Shown here piece by piece: positions 48,034 through 60,500 of a stretch of 64,000 bases of DNA; the stretch's first letter is position 1; the number at the start of each line of letters is the position of its first letter. Source of the DNA: Tomocerus qinae (taxonomy: Eukaryota; Arthropoda; Collembola; Entomobryomorpha; Tomoceridae); assembly GCA_020055645.1 (NCBI GenBank), contig CM034546.1, positions 12,648,001 to 12,712,000 on the forward strand, given 5' to 3'. Under the pieces are notes generated by a model. The model had not been told where the DNA came from. It saw only the letters and a program-made list of their open reading frames with translations, and made no database searches. The translations under genes and the position numbers were made by a program.

Positions 48034-49079
48034 TTGTTCTTGGACTTCAGCGGGGTGATCCTTAACCGTCCTCCTCAAATAGTTAACAAAAGAAAAAGTT
48101 GCTGTTTTCTGATAGCGTAAATCCGATGTGGTTTGTGAGAAAATTTAATATTGCAGACCGTAGAGCTTCTCGTACAGAATACGTAAAAAAGTAGAGTTCG
48201 GGTTAGGCAAGTGGGCATAAATGATTGGAGAGAGATTTAAGTGAGTTCAAGAGGATGCTCAAAGAGTCTGATTTTATTAAGTCAAAGGAACAGGTATTTT
48301 TACCAAAATACAACGAAAGAATGAGAATACTAATATCATGAATCTAGGTAAACTAGAATTCTTAGCATAGATGTTTAGGTCACTAATACAGTAATAAAGT
48401 ATGGATACAATATTTGTCACTTACAATGACAGATAGAGAAATTGAAATCATAGCATCAAGTAATGTAGGGATTTGGCAATAGGCCCGTTTTTGCGGCCTG
48501 CGCCCTGGACGGCATATCTTATCTATAGTATGTCGTCCACCTCTTATAACAGAATGTAGGGATAATTTAGGTACTTACATACTAACAATAATAAACATGA
48601 ATGTGGGTTGCTGACGTTGGGAGATTACTCAGCATATTACATTAGTTTCTGTGGGTCATAAAGTGGCTATAATATTGTGGTGTTCAAGGTGGCTTATGGA
48701 TTACTTCAGGTATTGTTATATTATGCTCAATGTCTAGGGGTTATCTATCTGACTTAATTATGACTAAAATCTAAAATGTGTAATTATGCATGGTGAATGG
48801 TAGAGTTCTGCTCTGTTCAAAGTCAAAATCAACATTACTTTATTCTTCATGTTTTCTCATATTTATACTTACATTAGATTTTCCTTAAACCAGGAAAACA
48901 ACATGTTTTCCTTCGCCTTCCATTCTCCTAAACAACACTATTTCCTTTATCACCAAGGCTGCCCTTGGCTGATTATCTCTGTTGTTTTTCCCTAATCCTA
49001 ACGAATATCGGTCGTTCTCTACTGAACGTCACAATATATTACTCTATTACTCATATTATCACTCTATTCATCTTTGATG
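48034..49079. other. Intergenic, nothing recognised
   Basis: No coding or repeat signal. The TTGCGGCCTGCGCCCTGGAC block at about 48496 is unusually GC-rich for the window. Confidence 0.45.
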
Positions 49080-49756
49080 GATTCACCGGGCTGATATTCC
49101 CATTGGATGGATTTCGTGCTGGACGCTTTTGTTGACTATGGACACATCGAAACAAATTTGTAGACGTCCATTTGGCTTCTTGGCGATGACCATAGGGGCA
49201 CACCAGTCAGTTTGCCCGAAGGTATGGGTACACGACGTGGCACTGAAACTGCAAAAGGCTTTCACTCTGGTTTCAGTCTTATGGTGTAGCACTTTGTTCA
49301 TTTTCCTAAGCCGGAAAAAGGTTTAGAAAATTCTTTCTCGGGTTTTACGGTGGTGTGTTGACTCGAGACACTATCCAAACTTCGGATTAGTTTTAGATCC
49401 CAAAAGAGGTTGTGCTATATTTTTCACAAAATACACAGTCTGTTGAATCACTTTTGACTTGTAGAACATAGACACTGAAAGTTTACCTGTTACAGACAAT
49501 GGAGCGCCTGCGGGTCCATTTAGAGGTGTTTTTTACTTTCCTAGTTTCCTCGAAAATAGTGTTTGGGCGAATATTCTCCAGCTGTTTGCGCAAAGATTCT
49601 TGTTTTCTAACCATCTCAATGACTTTGGTGAGAATGAAAGTGGAGTCCATTTACATACGCTCTGAAAACTTCCTGTCACAAACGCCTACCACAATTCGGT
49701 CTCTGATTATTTCTTTCCTAAGGGCTGCGAAATTGCAATGTTCAACGAGGTGGTAG
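49080..49756 (-). pseudogene. Ty3/gypsy retrotransposon fragment
   Basis: On the minus strand from 49756 the frame shows a gag-like signature (CNFAALRKEIIRDRIVVGVC, then DRKFSERM, TAA, MDSTFILTKVIEMVRKQE). Further on (about 49215-49090) comes the start of reverse transcriptase (TDWCAPMVIAKKPNGRLQIC, FDVSIVNKSVQHEIHPM). The interval is broken by several stops and the rest of pol is absent downstream. No LTRs are visible. This is a dead, truncated Ty3/gypsy-type element. Confidence 0.8.
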
Positions 49757-51340
49757 AGAGCCGTGATGAATTTTTAGCTGTTTCTCCTCTCGGACTGAAC
49801 ACGTTGAAAAAATTTGGAACGTTCAAAAATTACGTTGCGCGGAATTATAAAAAGGCTTTAATGACGAGGTCTATTTTCTGTTCGTCTTCCGCTTTACGAA
49901 TCTAACCTTTACCTTTGCAAACCAAAATGTACTCGTAGTTGTGCGGAACGTTATCTTCTTGTTCATAACTGTACGAAGAAGCCCGTGCAGGTGTATGTAT
50001 TTTCTGTGAAGCTATCGATGCTTCCGCAGTGATTTAACGGTAGTGATTTGTTTGTGTTGTAGTTTGTAAATTGTAATAATGATCTGGCTAAAATTTAACT
50101 TGTAAGAATATAAAAATTATAAATTGGAACCTAAATTGTCATTTTTATCAGCCAAGTGCTCGCAGAAAACATTAATGAAACAGTCAATAACTTATGTTTT
50201 GTATTGTTGACCAAAAACTAGTATATAAGGGTGTTTCGATGGAAAGCATTTATATTTGTTAACGGGAAAAGTGTACAAAATGCAAACCATTTACAATTTT
50301 GTACAATCTAAAAGTTTGTATTTTACCAATCCTGGCCAGTTTAAAACAACTTTCATGTAAATTTGATTGCTTTAAGGCAAAGCTCAATAAAATCAAAATT
50401 TTTAATTGTAAATATCATTTAAAATAAAGTTACGATCATAGCATATTATTTTACGATTTTTATTTAATATTTTGACAATTGAAGCATAATAAAAAATCAA
50501 AATTGAATTGTCGATATTTTTAGTCATATTTTCTCACATTCTTTAGGGCCGGTTTATCACAAATTGGTTGACTTGGTTGGTGAGCAAGTTGGTGAACAAA
50601 CAATACGTTGATTAACTTATTGCAATATTAATTACCGCCTTATTAAATTATTTCAAATTTTATCCCAGGTGTTTTAGGAACTTTAAATCAAAGTATTTTT
50701 TATCATTTTAATCATGTAACATACATTTCTAACATTAATATGCATTTTTACGAAAAAAAATGTTATAAGTGCTATATATTTCCTACAATGTTTGAATCGA
50801 CGATCCGACATTCCCATAAAATCCAATTATTTATTTAAAGTCGGGGTGCATGGAAACGTAAATGATATCTTGACTAATAATCCCCATTAACTCTTTTTGG
50901 GAAAGTCCTAAAGAATCTAAGATTACTGGTCCTACATACATGTAGTAAATTTGAAAATTTCACAATTTTGTCTTTGATTGGAAGACATACGGCAAATGCT
51001 AATACAGAAATATGTATCAAATTTCAAGTTTCAAACAATGATATCTTCAATCTAAAGACAAATTATGTGCAATTTTCAAGATAAAAACTCTGGAATAAGC
51101 TCTCTATGATAATTTTTGCTGGTCACGTATATACATCCCCATTTAATACTACATCGCCTTAAATTATAATTTTAAGGGTTTGAAAGGTATGCCATTAAGC
51201 AGTTTTATTCCTTTAAATGTTCTTGTGTAACTAATTTATAGATTTGGAGATTCCATTAATTTTATATGATGAACATATTTACATATTTACAATGGTGAAA
51301 TAGAATTTCATGCTTATGTGTCATATCATCACATCTTTTG
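49757..51340. other. Intergenic, nothing recognised
   Basis: AT-rich. The missing C-terminal exon of the gustatory-receptor-like gene should lie near 50500-51340 on the minus strand, but I could not identify it. Confidence 0.45.
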
Positions 51341-51347
51341 CAATTAC

Positions 51348-53589
51348 CATAAAGCTACGCAAATGGTGTTATTCATTTGTGACATCATTGCATCTGCGAC
51401 AAATGAGCAATTGACAAGAGAAGGTCCTGACCTCATTATTAGTTTCGGCAACGATCGAGCCGTGGATCTCCAAAAAGTAGCATACTTACCATCGGAAAGA
51501 GCTAAGCATTCATCTAGCTTTCCCCTAAATAATTGAGACGCCTCTACTACTCTTGATATTGGAGTCAGTGTAAAATAAATAACAGAATAGGATGACAGAA
51601 AATCAATGACTAGATAAAATATTGACTCGAAATCGATTTCTTCTGACCGTATGATTTGGAATATGACGTAGGCATCACAAAGAGTTTCAATCGAAGCTGT
51701 GAAGCGAAGAACCCAAATTACATATGCTAGGGTTTTGTTGGCTTGGTCAATTATAATATGTAGTTTCCTGTACTTGTTAATACAATCCATTATTTTTTCA
51801 TTTTTTAATTGTGACGTTTTGAATTTCCTGTTCGAGTCGGCATATTCAAGTTTGTTAGCCCCAGTATATGCTTCCATTTCATTAGGACGGCTCTTTACTG
51901 AATTTGCACTCAAAACAATATCTGTGTGCTGAACTTTAGATTTTTCCTTCTCAGGGAACAACTGCTCCAGTTCTTTGGCAAGATAAGTTAGACATGTAGT
52001 CAGTCCATTTCCGAGAGAGCCGGCAACAAAAACCATGCTTAGGTAGTTGGCCACAGCGTGGAATACAAACAGTACTTCGTGGCCACAGAATATTATTCGC
52101 AGTAGGAAAGTATCCAGCTCAAATGTGGAGTAGAGGAACAAGCAATATTTGGGTGCTGTGAAGAATTGATAGCAGAGCAATGCCGGATTCATGGTAAACA
52201 ACCAACTGAAATTAATAATTTAATAGGGCTGAATCATATAATTAATAAAGTGTATAGCTGCTAGTATGATTAACAAGACACGCTATTCAAACGGATCATT
52301 AAATACGTTAACCAATGTAAGACAATATATCCATAGAAAAAATCAATATGGAGTAAATTAATGTGTAATTCTGTAGCGTTTGCAATGATTTTTTAAAATC
52401 AATGCTGTCATAACTAGTAGATCATCCATTTTAGACTATACACATATACATAGTGGTAACCAGTAATTAAAATGAAATGACATGAAATGACATGATTAGA
52501 AATGGGAGCCCAAAATCTGACAATCTTATTACAATATTATGATTGTAAATAATGCTAAATTGGTAGGTAGAGGTACTTAACTTTATTTGTAATCATATCG
52601 TAAAGTAAAAATACATTTCGTAGAAAATGTTTTGAATCAAATGTAAACAAACACACTAAATCAGTTCAACTTAAGTCTGTATTTGACTCAGCAATTGTAT
52701 AATTAAAATACACACAAGACACCCAAACCCAATTAATGTTTTCAATAATGTACCCCAACGCATACTTCATGTGCTAAATTTAGTACATAGAGGTATGCAT
52801 TGGGGTACTTTATCGAAAACATTAACTCACACACCAAACATCATTCCCTTCATTCCAGTGTTTGATATAGTTACAACAATCCTTATAATTATACAGTTTT
52901 TTAAAAAGGTATTTAAACAAAGACTAGCTACTTGGTTTTCATTAAATAGCAACTCATGTAAGACAGCAATTCTCCTAATGACCAAACTCACATAAAAAAC
53001 TAACAACGAGCCACTCAACCGTTTACCACCATAAAAGCCTGCATCTAATTATAATTGACAAAGAGAAGACTCACAATAAGCAACCAACTAATTAAAACTG
53101 AATGGACTGTATCAAGTGTTTGTAAATAAAGCATTATAATTAATAATGTTTAATAAATACTTACATAGAGTAGAGAAAATACTTCCTAGTGTCATGTTGT
53201 ATTTTTGACGAATATCCGATTGGCCGACCACAGAAGATATACACATCGTTTTGCGTTTTCCAAACCGAAGCTATCATTTCATAGAAGGGATATGTTCTTC
53301 CCAATACACTTCCATTAACGTAGGAAAAGAATCCAGATAACATCCACATTAAAACCCCAATTTGGTCCATGTACTCAATGCGTCGCCCGAGAAGTCCAAG
53401 TGACAATAATATTAAGTAGGAAACTTTGACAAACATATTTATTTGCAAGCATATATAAAGAAAGAGTCGAAACCGTTTAGAACGGATGAAAATATAGTTT
53501 TGAGCTTGTGGGTAGACGAGAGTAGTAGAAACCCCTACACAAGTCATCACCCGAAATAATTTTTCTCCCAAACTGACCACAGACTTCAT
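51348..53589 (-). CDS. Gustatory-receptor-like seven-helix chemoreceptor (3' end unresolved)
   Basis: A minus-strand gene of at least two exons. Exon 1 is 53165-53589 (ATG 53589, MKSVVSLGEKLFRVMTCVGV) and ends at GTAAGT. Exon 2 is 51348-52205, preceded by TTAATTTCAG and closed by GTAATT. The junction restores one frame, KYFLYSIWLFTMNPALLCYQ. The 427 residues give about six hydrophobic segments (for example FRLFLYICLQINMFVKVSYL, VLFVFHAVANYLSMVFVAGS, LAYVIWVLRFTASIETLCDA, SIFYLVIDFLSSYSVIYFTL), with a long polar loop before the later helices, as in insect-type gustatory receptors. The final helix exon, with the expected TYxxxxxQF, was not found, so the gene may be truncated or have a distant last exon. 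A MITE (52737-52821) sits in the intron. Confidence 0.65.
52737..52821. mobile_element. 85-bp MITE flanked by TTAA
   Basis: Ends TGTTTTCAATAATGTACCCC and GGGGTACTTTATCGAAAACA are inverted repeats, and TTAA lies on each side (52733-52736 and 52822-52825). It is the same family as 448-596. TTAA target sites are typical of piggyBac elements, so this is probably a piggyBac-mobilised MITE. It lies in the intron of the chemoreceptor gene. Confidence 0.75.
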
Positions 53590-53758
53590 CGTGAAACAGT
53601 TAAACGAATCCAACGCAAAGAATAAAGAGTAAATTGTATCGAAAGTAAGCTGTTCCTCTTCTGACGAAATGTTATATAGCTTTATATTTGTGAAATAGTG
53701 ATAATGTTTACTGCATTCTTGATTATTAAGTAACGGAGTTACTTTATAGCCATGCCCA

Positions 53759-53791
53759 ATCTGTCTGTCTGTCTGTCTGTGTGTCTGTCTG
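53759..53791. repeat. (GTCT)n microsatellite
   Basis: About eight GTCT/GTGT units upstream of the receptor's exon 1. Confidence 0.9.
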
Positions 53792-54051
53792 TTCGCGCAT
53801 ACGGAATTCTCATGAACATTGCAATACACACAAACAAGCACAGCACTGCACTGCGGAGCGAGGGTAATGCATGAGTGAATGGAGTCAAGATAATGCACAC
53901 AAGCACAGCAGGGCTAGGTGGGGAGTGAGGGATATACACAAACAAGCACAGCACTGTGGATTTCTAGAGAGGGGTCAATACACAGACAATTCGGCACTTC
54001 GCATTGAAGTGCGGGAGATTTCAGGAGAGACGTTGGTTCTTGAGTAGCATC

Positions 54052-54254
54052 AACTTTTTGGAAATTTAAGTGAGTGTTGAAGAATTGGGTCAAAGGGCAA
54101 TTGATATTTCGACCTTTTGGTTTTTGAATTATTTTTAAATCACCATGAGAAGTTGGTTAATCAGTATATCAACTTTTTGGAAATTTGAGTGAATGTTGAA
54201 GAATCGGGTCAAAGGATAAAGGTTCTTTTGACTTTTTCATTTCTAAATTACTTT
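54052..54254. repeat. 118-bp direct duplication at array edge
   Basis: AACTTTTTGGAAATTTAAGT followed by GAGTGTTGAAGAAT occurs at about 54050 and again at about 54168, each followed by GGGTCAAAGG. It borders the exon-like tandem array. Confidence 0.75.
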
Positions 54255-57000
54255 TGCGTCGCCTGCAACAGTGTACAGATAACCAAAAAAGGACTGGGTT
54301 GAGGATCCTACACGGTGAGTGAATATTGAAGAAATTGTACATAATGTTTGAATACACATGGACAGTAAATACTGAATGCATTATCACAATTGATATTTTG
54401 ACGACTATTATAAATACTTTATTTCTGAACATTTTAGTTTGGTCTGCTGATATCGATAAGCATTACTTCTGCGTTGCCGACAGCAATATACAGATAAGTG
54501 ATAAAGAATTCTGTCGACGTACATATACAGTAAGCGAATTTTGAAGTAATTGTATAACGGTCAATGAATTGGAGTTTTGATCAAGACATTGACTTCTACC
54601 TGGCATTCAATAGTACACAGAAAACTGACAATGGATTGATTAGATCATATACGGTGAGAAAATATTGAAGAAATTGTACATAATTTTTGAGTACATGTGG
54701 ACAGTAAATACTGAATGTTCTATTACACATTGATATTTTGATGACTATTATAAATACTTTTTTTCTGCATATTGTAGTTTGGTCTGGCAACAGTGTACAG
54801 ATAACCAAAAAAGGACTGGGTTGAGGATCCTACACGGTGAGTGAATATTGAAGAAATTGTACATAATGTTTGAATACACGTGGACAGTAAATACTGAATG
54901 CATTATAACAATTGATGTTTTGACGACTATTATAAATACTTTATTTCTGAACAATGTAGTTTGGTCTGCTGATATCGATAAGCATTACTTCCGCGTTGCC
55001 AACAGCAATATACAGATAAGCGATAACGAATTCTGTCGACGTACATATACAGTGAGCGAATTTTGAAGGAATTGTATAACGGTCAATGAATTGGAGTTTT
55101 GATCAAGACATTGACTTCTACCTGGCATTCAATAGTACACAGAAAACTGACAATGGATTGATTAGATCATATACGGTGAGAAAATATTGAAGAAATTGTA
55201 CATAATTTTCGAGTACATGTGGACAGTAAATACTGAATGTTCTATTACAATTGATATTTTGATGACTATTATAAATACTTTTTTTCTGCATATTGTAGTT
55301 TGGTCTGGCAACAGTGTACAGATAACCAAAAAAGGACTGGGTTGAGGATCCTACACGGTGAGTGAATATTGAAGGAATTGTACATAATGTTTGAATATAC
55401 GTGGACAGTAAATACTGAATGCATTATCACAATTGATATTTTGACGACTATTATAAATACTTTATTTCTGAACATTTTAGTTTGGTCTGCTGATATCAAT
55501 AAGCATTACTTCTGCGTTGCCAACAGCAATATACAGATAAGTGATAAAGAATTCTGTCGACGTACATACACAGTGAGCGAATTTTTAAGTAATGGTATAA
55601 CGGTCAATGAATTGGAGTTTTGATCAAGACATTGACTTCTACCTGGCATTCAATAGTACACAGAAAACTGACAATGGATTGATTAGAAGATCATATACGG
55701 TGAGAAAATATTGAAGAAATTGTACATAATTTTCGAGTACATGTGGACAGTAAATACTGAATGTTCTATTACAATTGATATTTTGATGACTATTATAAAT
55801 ACTTTTTTTCTGGATATTGTAGTTTGGTCTACTGATATCAATAAGTATTACTTCCGCGTTGTCTACAACAGTATACAGATAAGTGATAAAGAATTCTGTC
55901 GACGTACATATACAGTGAGCGTATTTTTAAGTAAATGTATAACGGACAATGAATTGGAGTTTTGATCAAGACATTGACTTCTACCTGGCATTCAATAGTA
56001 CACAGAAAACCGACAATGGATTGAATCGAAGAAGATCATATACATGGAGTGAATATCGATGGAATCGTACATAATTTTCGAGTACATGTGGACAGTAAAT
56101 ACTGAATGTACTATTACAATTGATATTTTGATGACTATTATAAATACTTTTTTCATTAATTGCAGTTTGGTCTGCCGACACTAATAAGCATTAATCCCGC
56201 GTTGCCGACAACAGTATACAGATAAACGATAAAGGATTCTGCCGTCGTTCATATACACTGAGCGTATTTTTAAGGAATTTTATAACGGTCAATGAATTGG
56301 AGTTTTAATCAAGACATGGACTTCCACGTGGCATTTAATAGTACACACAAGATGCCTCCATTACAAGGTGAAGACATAGAGGGATATTCTCCGAGTTTGC
56401 ACCCAATTTGAATTCTACCTATACTGCCACAGAGAAGTAAACACCCAAGCCGAAAGTAACCATGGTTATTTGGTTTGGGTGCCTACCTCTCTGTGGTAGA
56501 AAGTAAATACGGATTGGGTGCAAAAATCCGGGAAACCCCCTCTATGTCTTCACCTTGTAATGGAGTTGATATTAAACAATTGCGTTACTATAGAGTGACA
56601 AATTCGAGGCATCTTGAGTACACATAAAACCGACATGCAATGGATTGATTCGAAGATCATATACGGTGATTGAGTTTTGGAGGATTTGTACATAATGTTT
56701 GAGTACCACCGGTGGATAGTAAATACTAATTACACTTTTACAATTAATATATTAACGACTATACTTTCTTTCCGAATATTGCTGTTTGGTCTACTGATAT
56801 CAATAAACATTACTTCAGCGTGGCTTACAATAGTATACGGGTAAACCATTCTGTCGTCGTTTATATGCAGTGCGTGAATTTCGAAGAATTGTATAACGGT
56901 TAATGAGTGGGAGTTTTGATCAAGACATTGACTTCCACGTAACATTTAATGGTGCACAGATAACTGACAATTGATTCGAAAATCATATACCGTGGACTTG
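54255..57000. repeat. Tandem array of exon-like units, 521-bp higher-order period
   Basis: Three near-identical 521-522-bp blocks (equivalent points 54314, 54836, 55357) are followed by more diverged monomers to about 57000. Each block holds three monomers. Each monomer has a short peptide-like frame before a GTGAG/GTAAG, for example DKHYFCVADSNIQISDKEFC then RRTYT; DIDFYLAFNSTQKTDNG then SYT; and NYFCVACNSVQITKKGLG, stop, GSYT. TAG or GAG precedes TTTGGTC / TTTTGATC. The implied splice phases do not chain into one protein, and stops occur in some units. I therefore annotate a repeat derived from a duplicated coding segment rather than a gene. Confidence 0.75.
56348..56616. mobile_element. 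Palindromic hAT-like MITE, 269 bp
   Basis: Perfect 8-bp target-site duplication AGTACACA (56340-56347 and 56617-56624) and terminal inverted repeats CAAGATGCCTC / GAGGCATCTTG. A further 28-bp perfect inverted repeat (CTCCATTACAAGGTGAAGAC, ATAGAGGG) follows at the left and lies about 45 bp inside the right end. The centre (CACCCAAGCC / GGTTTGGGTG around ACCATGGT) is also palindromic, so the element can fold back over nearly its whole length. It interrupts one monomer of the surrounding array. Confidence 0.85.
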
Positions 57001-58711
57001 GAATTGTATTTTACTGGCTTTTTATTTTTGGACAGTGCTATGCATAAGCCCTATGGCCCAGTTACCTCTGTATTTTTTTACAGTACTTTAGCCTTTTTGA
57101 ATATTCAGACAGGGAATAATTGTATACTAATCAGTATAATTCCTGTCCTTGCTCCGTTACTTTTTTACACCAGTTACTATGGTTTATTCTGTTGGGCGTC
57201 ATAGTAGTAGAGCGTTTAATATTGTGTAGGATAAGCATTATAGCTTGCACACGAATACTTTATTGAAATTTCTCATTATGTGGAATGGGTATAATTCTTT
57301 ACTTTATACCCAATAATGGTTATAGATTAAAAAAAATATTGCTGCTTTTATGAATTAATTGTACGAAACTAGGCAATTATAAACAGACAGGCGACGTGGG
57401 TGATGACGACAATCCTCCTGGCCACTATATTATAGTAACTGGTCAGAAATTATTCAAATCAAAGACGATGACGCATTTAACTTTAATTTCATAAGTTATG
57501 TGGATAGAAGGCGACGACTTAGGTGCGTAAATGTAATCAGTTACTTATTTATTTTGACTACTGAGTCGATGTCTCTTTTTAATAAAAAATATTTTAAAAC
57601 TATGGAAATAAAGCAGTTTGAAATTTGTACATAAATCTTGTTGTTTATACATTGCGTGTATGACATGATTGAAATGTAATAAGCTAAAAGCATTGTGTAA
57701 TGAATACTAGAAAAGCAATTAACTTCTTTTTGGAGGGTTAGCACCATTCGGAATAAACCATAAATATTGTTTGTTGATGTCACAACCTTTTGAAATTCAT
57801 AGGACATGCTGGTGGTCTAGTAAATCAACAAACATGTAAAACATTTTACTACTGAGGGGATTTTGTAGTTAAATATGGCATTTCTAACCGTGCTGACGCA
57901 GACACTAACTGGGCTGATAGTTAACGGTGATATCTATCATTTCAAAAGCATTATGAACTGTAAAAAATTATCCAGTATCATAAGAAATTTATCTTGATCA
58001 TTCAGTAGAAATTTTATTTTAACATTCAGTCAGTAGACATTAGCTTTAATCGAATTACTAAATAAATTCATAAAAGAAAAAAAATAAATCCTAAAAACAA
58101 TTTCTTGTTCAACGGATGCCACAACATGTTTTCCAAAACAACTGTGTTCAATAATTAAACACATCCAAAAAAGTCTTATTTTCTGACAGTTATAAGAAAG
58201 TTGTGGATATCACAATTCACTAGTTATAGTTTCCACACTTTCAGTTATAATATCATTATTGACTGCGACAGGTATATGGTAGAGTATATTATTATTATCA
58301 TGCTGTTGTCTAGTTATTATGTCTCTCTATGTGATTAACAATTTAAGTTCATTTCGGGCTGTTGTGGTTGTGAGTAGCCCTTCTTAAGTTTTCAAGTCTG
58401 CTTGATTGAATTTTGAAAGGCTTGTACTATTAAATGTTTTGTAGGCAGTACTGATAAAACTCAATACTGATATTATATTATGAGTACCAATACACATTCC
58501 AAATATAGCACAAGTAGCGGTATTTAAACTCTGACAATAAAGGCGTCTGATAAAATATTAGATTGAAACAGTCAACTCCTTCGAATAATGTGTATTGATA
58601 TAGCTTAGTGCACCAATATAGCCTGCAAAATATTTAACACAATTCCAAATTCAGCTTTATCAACCAGACTAAAGGAGGCTACTCACTCTCTCCCAAGTGG
58701 ATTTAAATTAG
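57001..58711. other. Mostly intergenic; weak exon candidate at 57541-57807
   Basis: A minus-strand frame of 88 codons (57541-57807) has hydrophobic stretches (YTMLLAYYISIMSYTQ) reminiscent of a chemoreceptor exon, but has no decisive motif or clear splice sites. The rest shows nothing recognisable. Confidence 0.3.
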
Positions 58712-58719
58712 TTATAGAT

Positions 58720-58828
58720 TAGAGAGTTGCAAGGGCACAGGCAGCCCGTACGGGCAGCTGCCCGGCCCGTGCCCGTACGGGCACGGGCGGGCACGGGCAC
58801 TAAATTGCCTGCCTGTGCAACTCTCTAA
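58720..58828. mobile_element. hAT-type MITE with GGGCACGGGC words, 109 bp
   Basis: Perfect 8-bp target-site duplication TTATAGAT (58712-58719 and 58829-58836). Inverted termini are TAGAGAGTTGCA and TGCAACTCTCTA, followed by CACAGGCAG / CTGCCTG. The interior is GC-rich GCCCGTGCCCGTACGGGC-type words in both orientations. Confidence 0.9.
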
Positions 58829-58836
58829 TTATAGAT

Positions 58837-60090
58837 AAATCATGTGGAGAGTAGACTATACCTACAGTACAGGAATATTGAACTATAATAATTGAACTTA
58901 TCAGTTTTACTTGAATACAGCTTCTATGCCATTTACCTTTCTGAGTATTGCACCTGCATATTACTAGATATTATAATCCCAGGTACATATGTTCATTCGG
59001 GATGCTCAACATAACAAAATATCATCGCCCTAATTCTCACTCTTAATTTCAGTGTAATTACAGTAATTAGGAAGGACAGTGAATTTGTGTTGCCAAAAAC
59101 TAAATTATTATAGTCGTCCCCCCAGGTTTATGAGACTTGATACAGTAATGAACTAATCAACAAAAATTTATATTTAATTCTGCCAAATATTTGGTCACCA
59201 GAAATGGCATAATTGTGTTAACATTTGGAAATATGAAAATTACATCATTATGGTACAAAAAGTAAGAAATATCTTTTACTGTACTGCACTATAATTACTT
59301 TTACTTTTTAGCAGGTAAGTTAACTTTAGTTAACTTGCCTGCCAAAAACGATTACCTAATCTAATAATTTTAATTTTATTTTTTTTATATTTTATATTTT
59401 ATTTATTTATTTAATTTAATTTAATTAATTAATTAAAACAGTTATTTGGCTTTGAGGAAAAGCCTCATTCTGAATCATAATTCATGTTTAAGATTGTATA
59501 CCCTAAAATTTGAATATTCTAGCTCAAACCATTCGAAGCTGCACAGAGATTTACAGACAGAGAGAAAAAGCATTCCTATGTAGAGAAGGTTCTTTGAAAA
59601 GCATTGTGGTGTGGAATACCATATTTAGAAGTCGATTTTGGAGGGGCAATGATGTCATGCAACCACATCTATTATTTTGTCTAAAATGGGTAAAAAAGAG
59701 CCTAAAAATCACAAAATATTTTTGTTTTTTGAGAAAAAACTTTTCTTGTTTTATAATATAGGTGGTAGTTGTACACTAATTTACCGCCTAATTTAATGTT
59801 AGTTAACTAACTACAATTAATTATGGTTGCCCCGTCCCCTAAATCGAAGATAAAGAGATTTTAAGAAATGGCCAACAAATAACATATTATTATACCGAAT
59901 TGTATTTTATAACGTATTAAATAAAACATTTTAACAACATTATATTTGCACCAAGCCATTAACACATTTTTAAATACGTCTCGTCTGAAATTTAGAATCA
60001 GCCTTTGAGATTTCAGTAAAATTTGTCAAAAGATTATTTCAATATTTAGTTTCATTGTTGTCTATCTAAGAATAAAATATTTTATTTTCA
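58837..60090. other. Intergenic with one inverted repeat
   Basis: GCAGGTAAGTTAA / TTAACTTGCCTGC forms a hairpin with one mismatch at 59311-59342. A TTTATTTAATTTAATTAATT low-complexity tract lies at 59400-59440. No supported gene. Confidence 0.5.
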
Positions 60091-60260
60091 GAAATAAAAA
60101 TAGAAGCTATTCCGGACAAGGGTCTCATTTCTTGGTTCTCGATAGAAAGCAATTCTGTATTTGAAAATGAAACAAGAGTACATATAGCAGGAAAACTAGG
60201 TAACTCTGCCAAAACTTGTGGGTAGATATTCCTTCAAATCCTCGAAATGAAAAATTCAAA

Positions 60261-60362
60261 GATGAAGTGAATAGGTGGTGCTCTTTCTGTGGTTAAACTT
60301 TCAAAACTTCGTCTGATTTGAAGATGCATCTTAGAATTCATACAGAGGAAGATCTTTGTACC
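60261..60362 (+). pseudogene. Single C2H2 zinc-finger relic
   Basis: One frame reads WCSFCG, TAA, TFKTSSDLKMHLRIHTEE, matching CX2CX12HX3H exactly with the HTxE linker. The stop (TAA 60294-60296) replaces the usual Lys (AAA). Just upstream a frame after a TTTTATTTTCAG acceptor-like site (60091) gives IKIEAIPDKGLISWF, possibly part of the same lost gene. No further fingers follow. Confidence 0.65.
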
Positions 60363-60398
60363 TCTTCCTTTTCTAAAAGGATGGGTATCGCAATCAGG

Positions 60399-60500
60399 GC
60401 ATGAAAAACCCAAAAACCCGGGTTTTTGGGTTTTTGGTTGGGTTTTTGGGTAGCAAACAGCAAAAACCCAGGGTTTTTGGTCAAAAACCCAAATAAATAT
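60399..60500. repeat. GGGTTTTT / AAAAACCC word repeat
   Basis: AAAAACCC and its inverse GGGTTTTT alternate about ten times, starting just after CAGGGCATG, which resembles a hAT end. A matching right terminus and target-site duplication were not found, so it may be a truncated member of the short-word MITE group. Confidence 0.6.

Noticed and set aside
54326-55965. Frames of 70-87 codons on both strands in the 54-57 kb array taken as genes
   Set aside because: They cross donor- and acceptor-like sites and are repeats of one another. Only the short conserved motif inside them looks protein-derived.
60399-60500. Interstitial telomere repeat
   Set aside because: The word is GGGTTTTT in both orientations, unlike the arthropod TTAGG repeat; it resembles the other short-word elements here.
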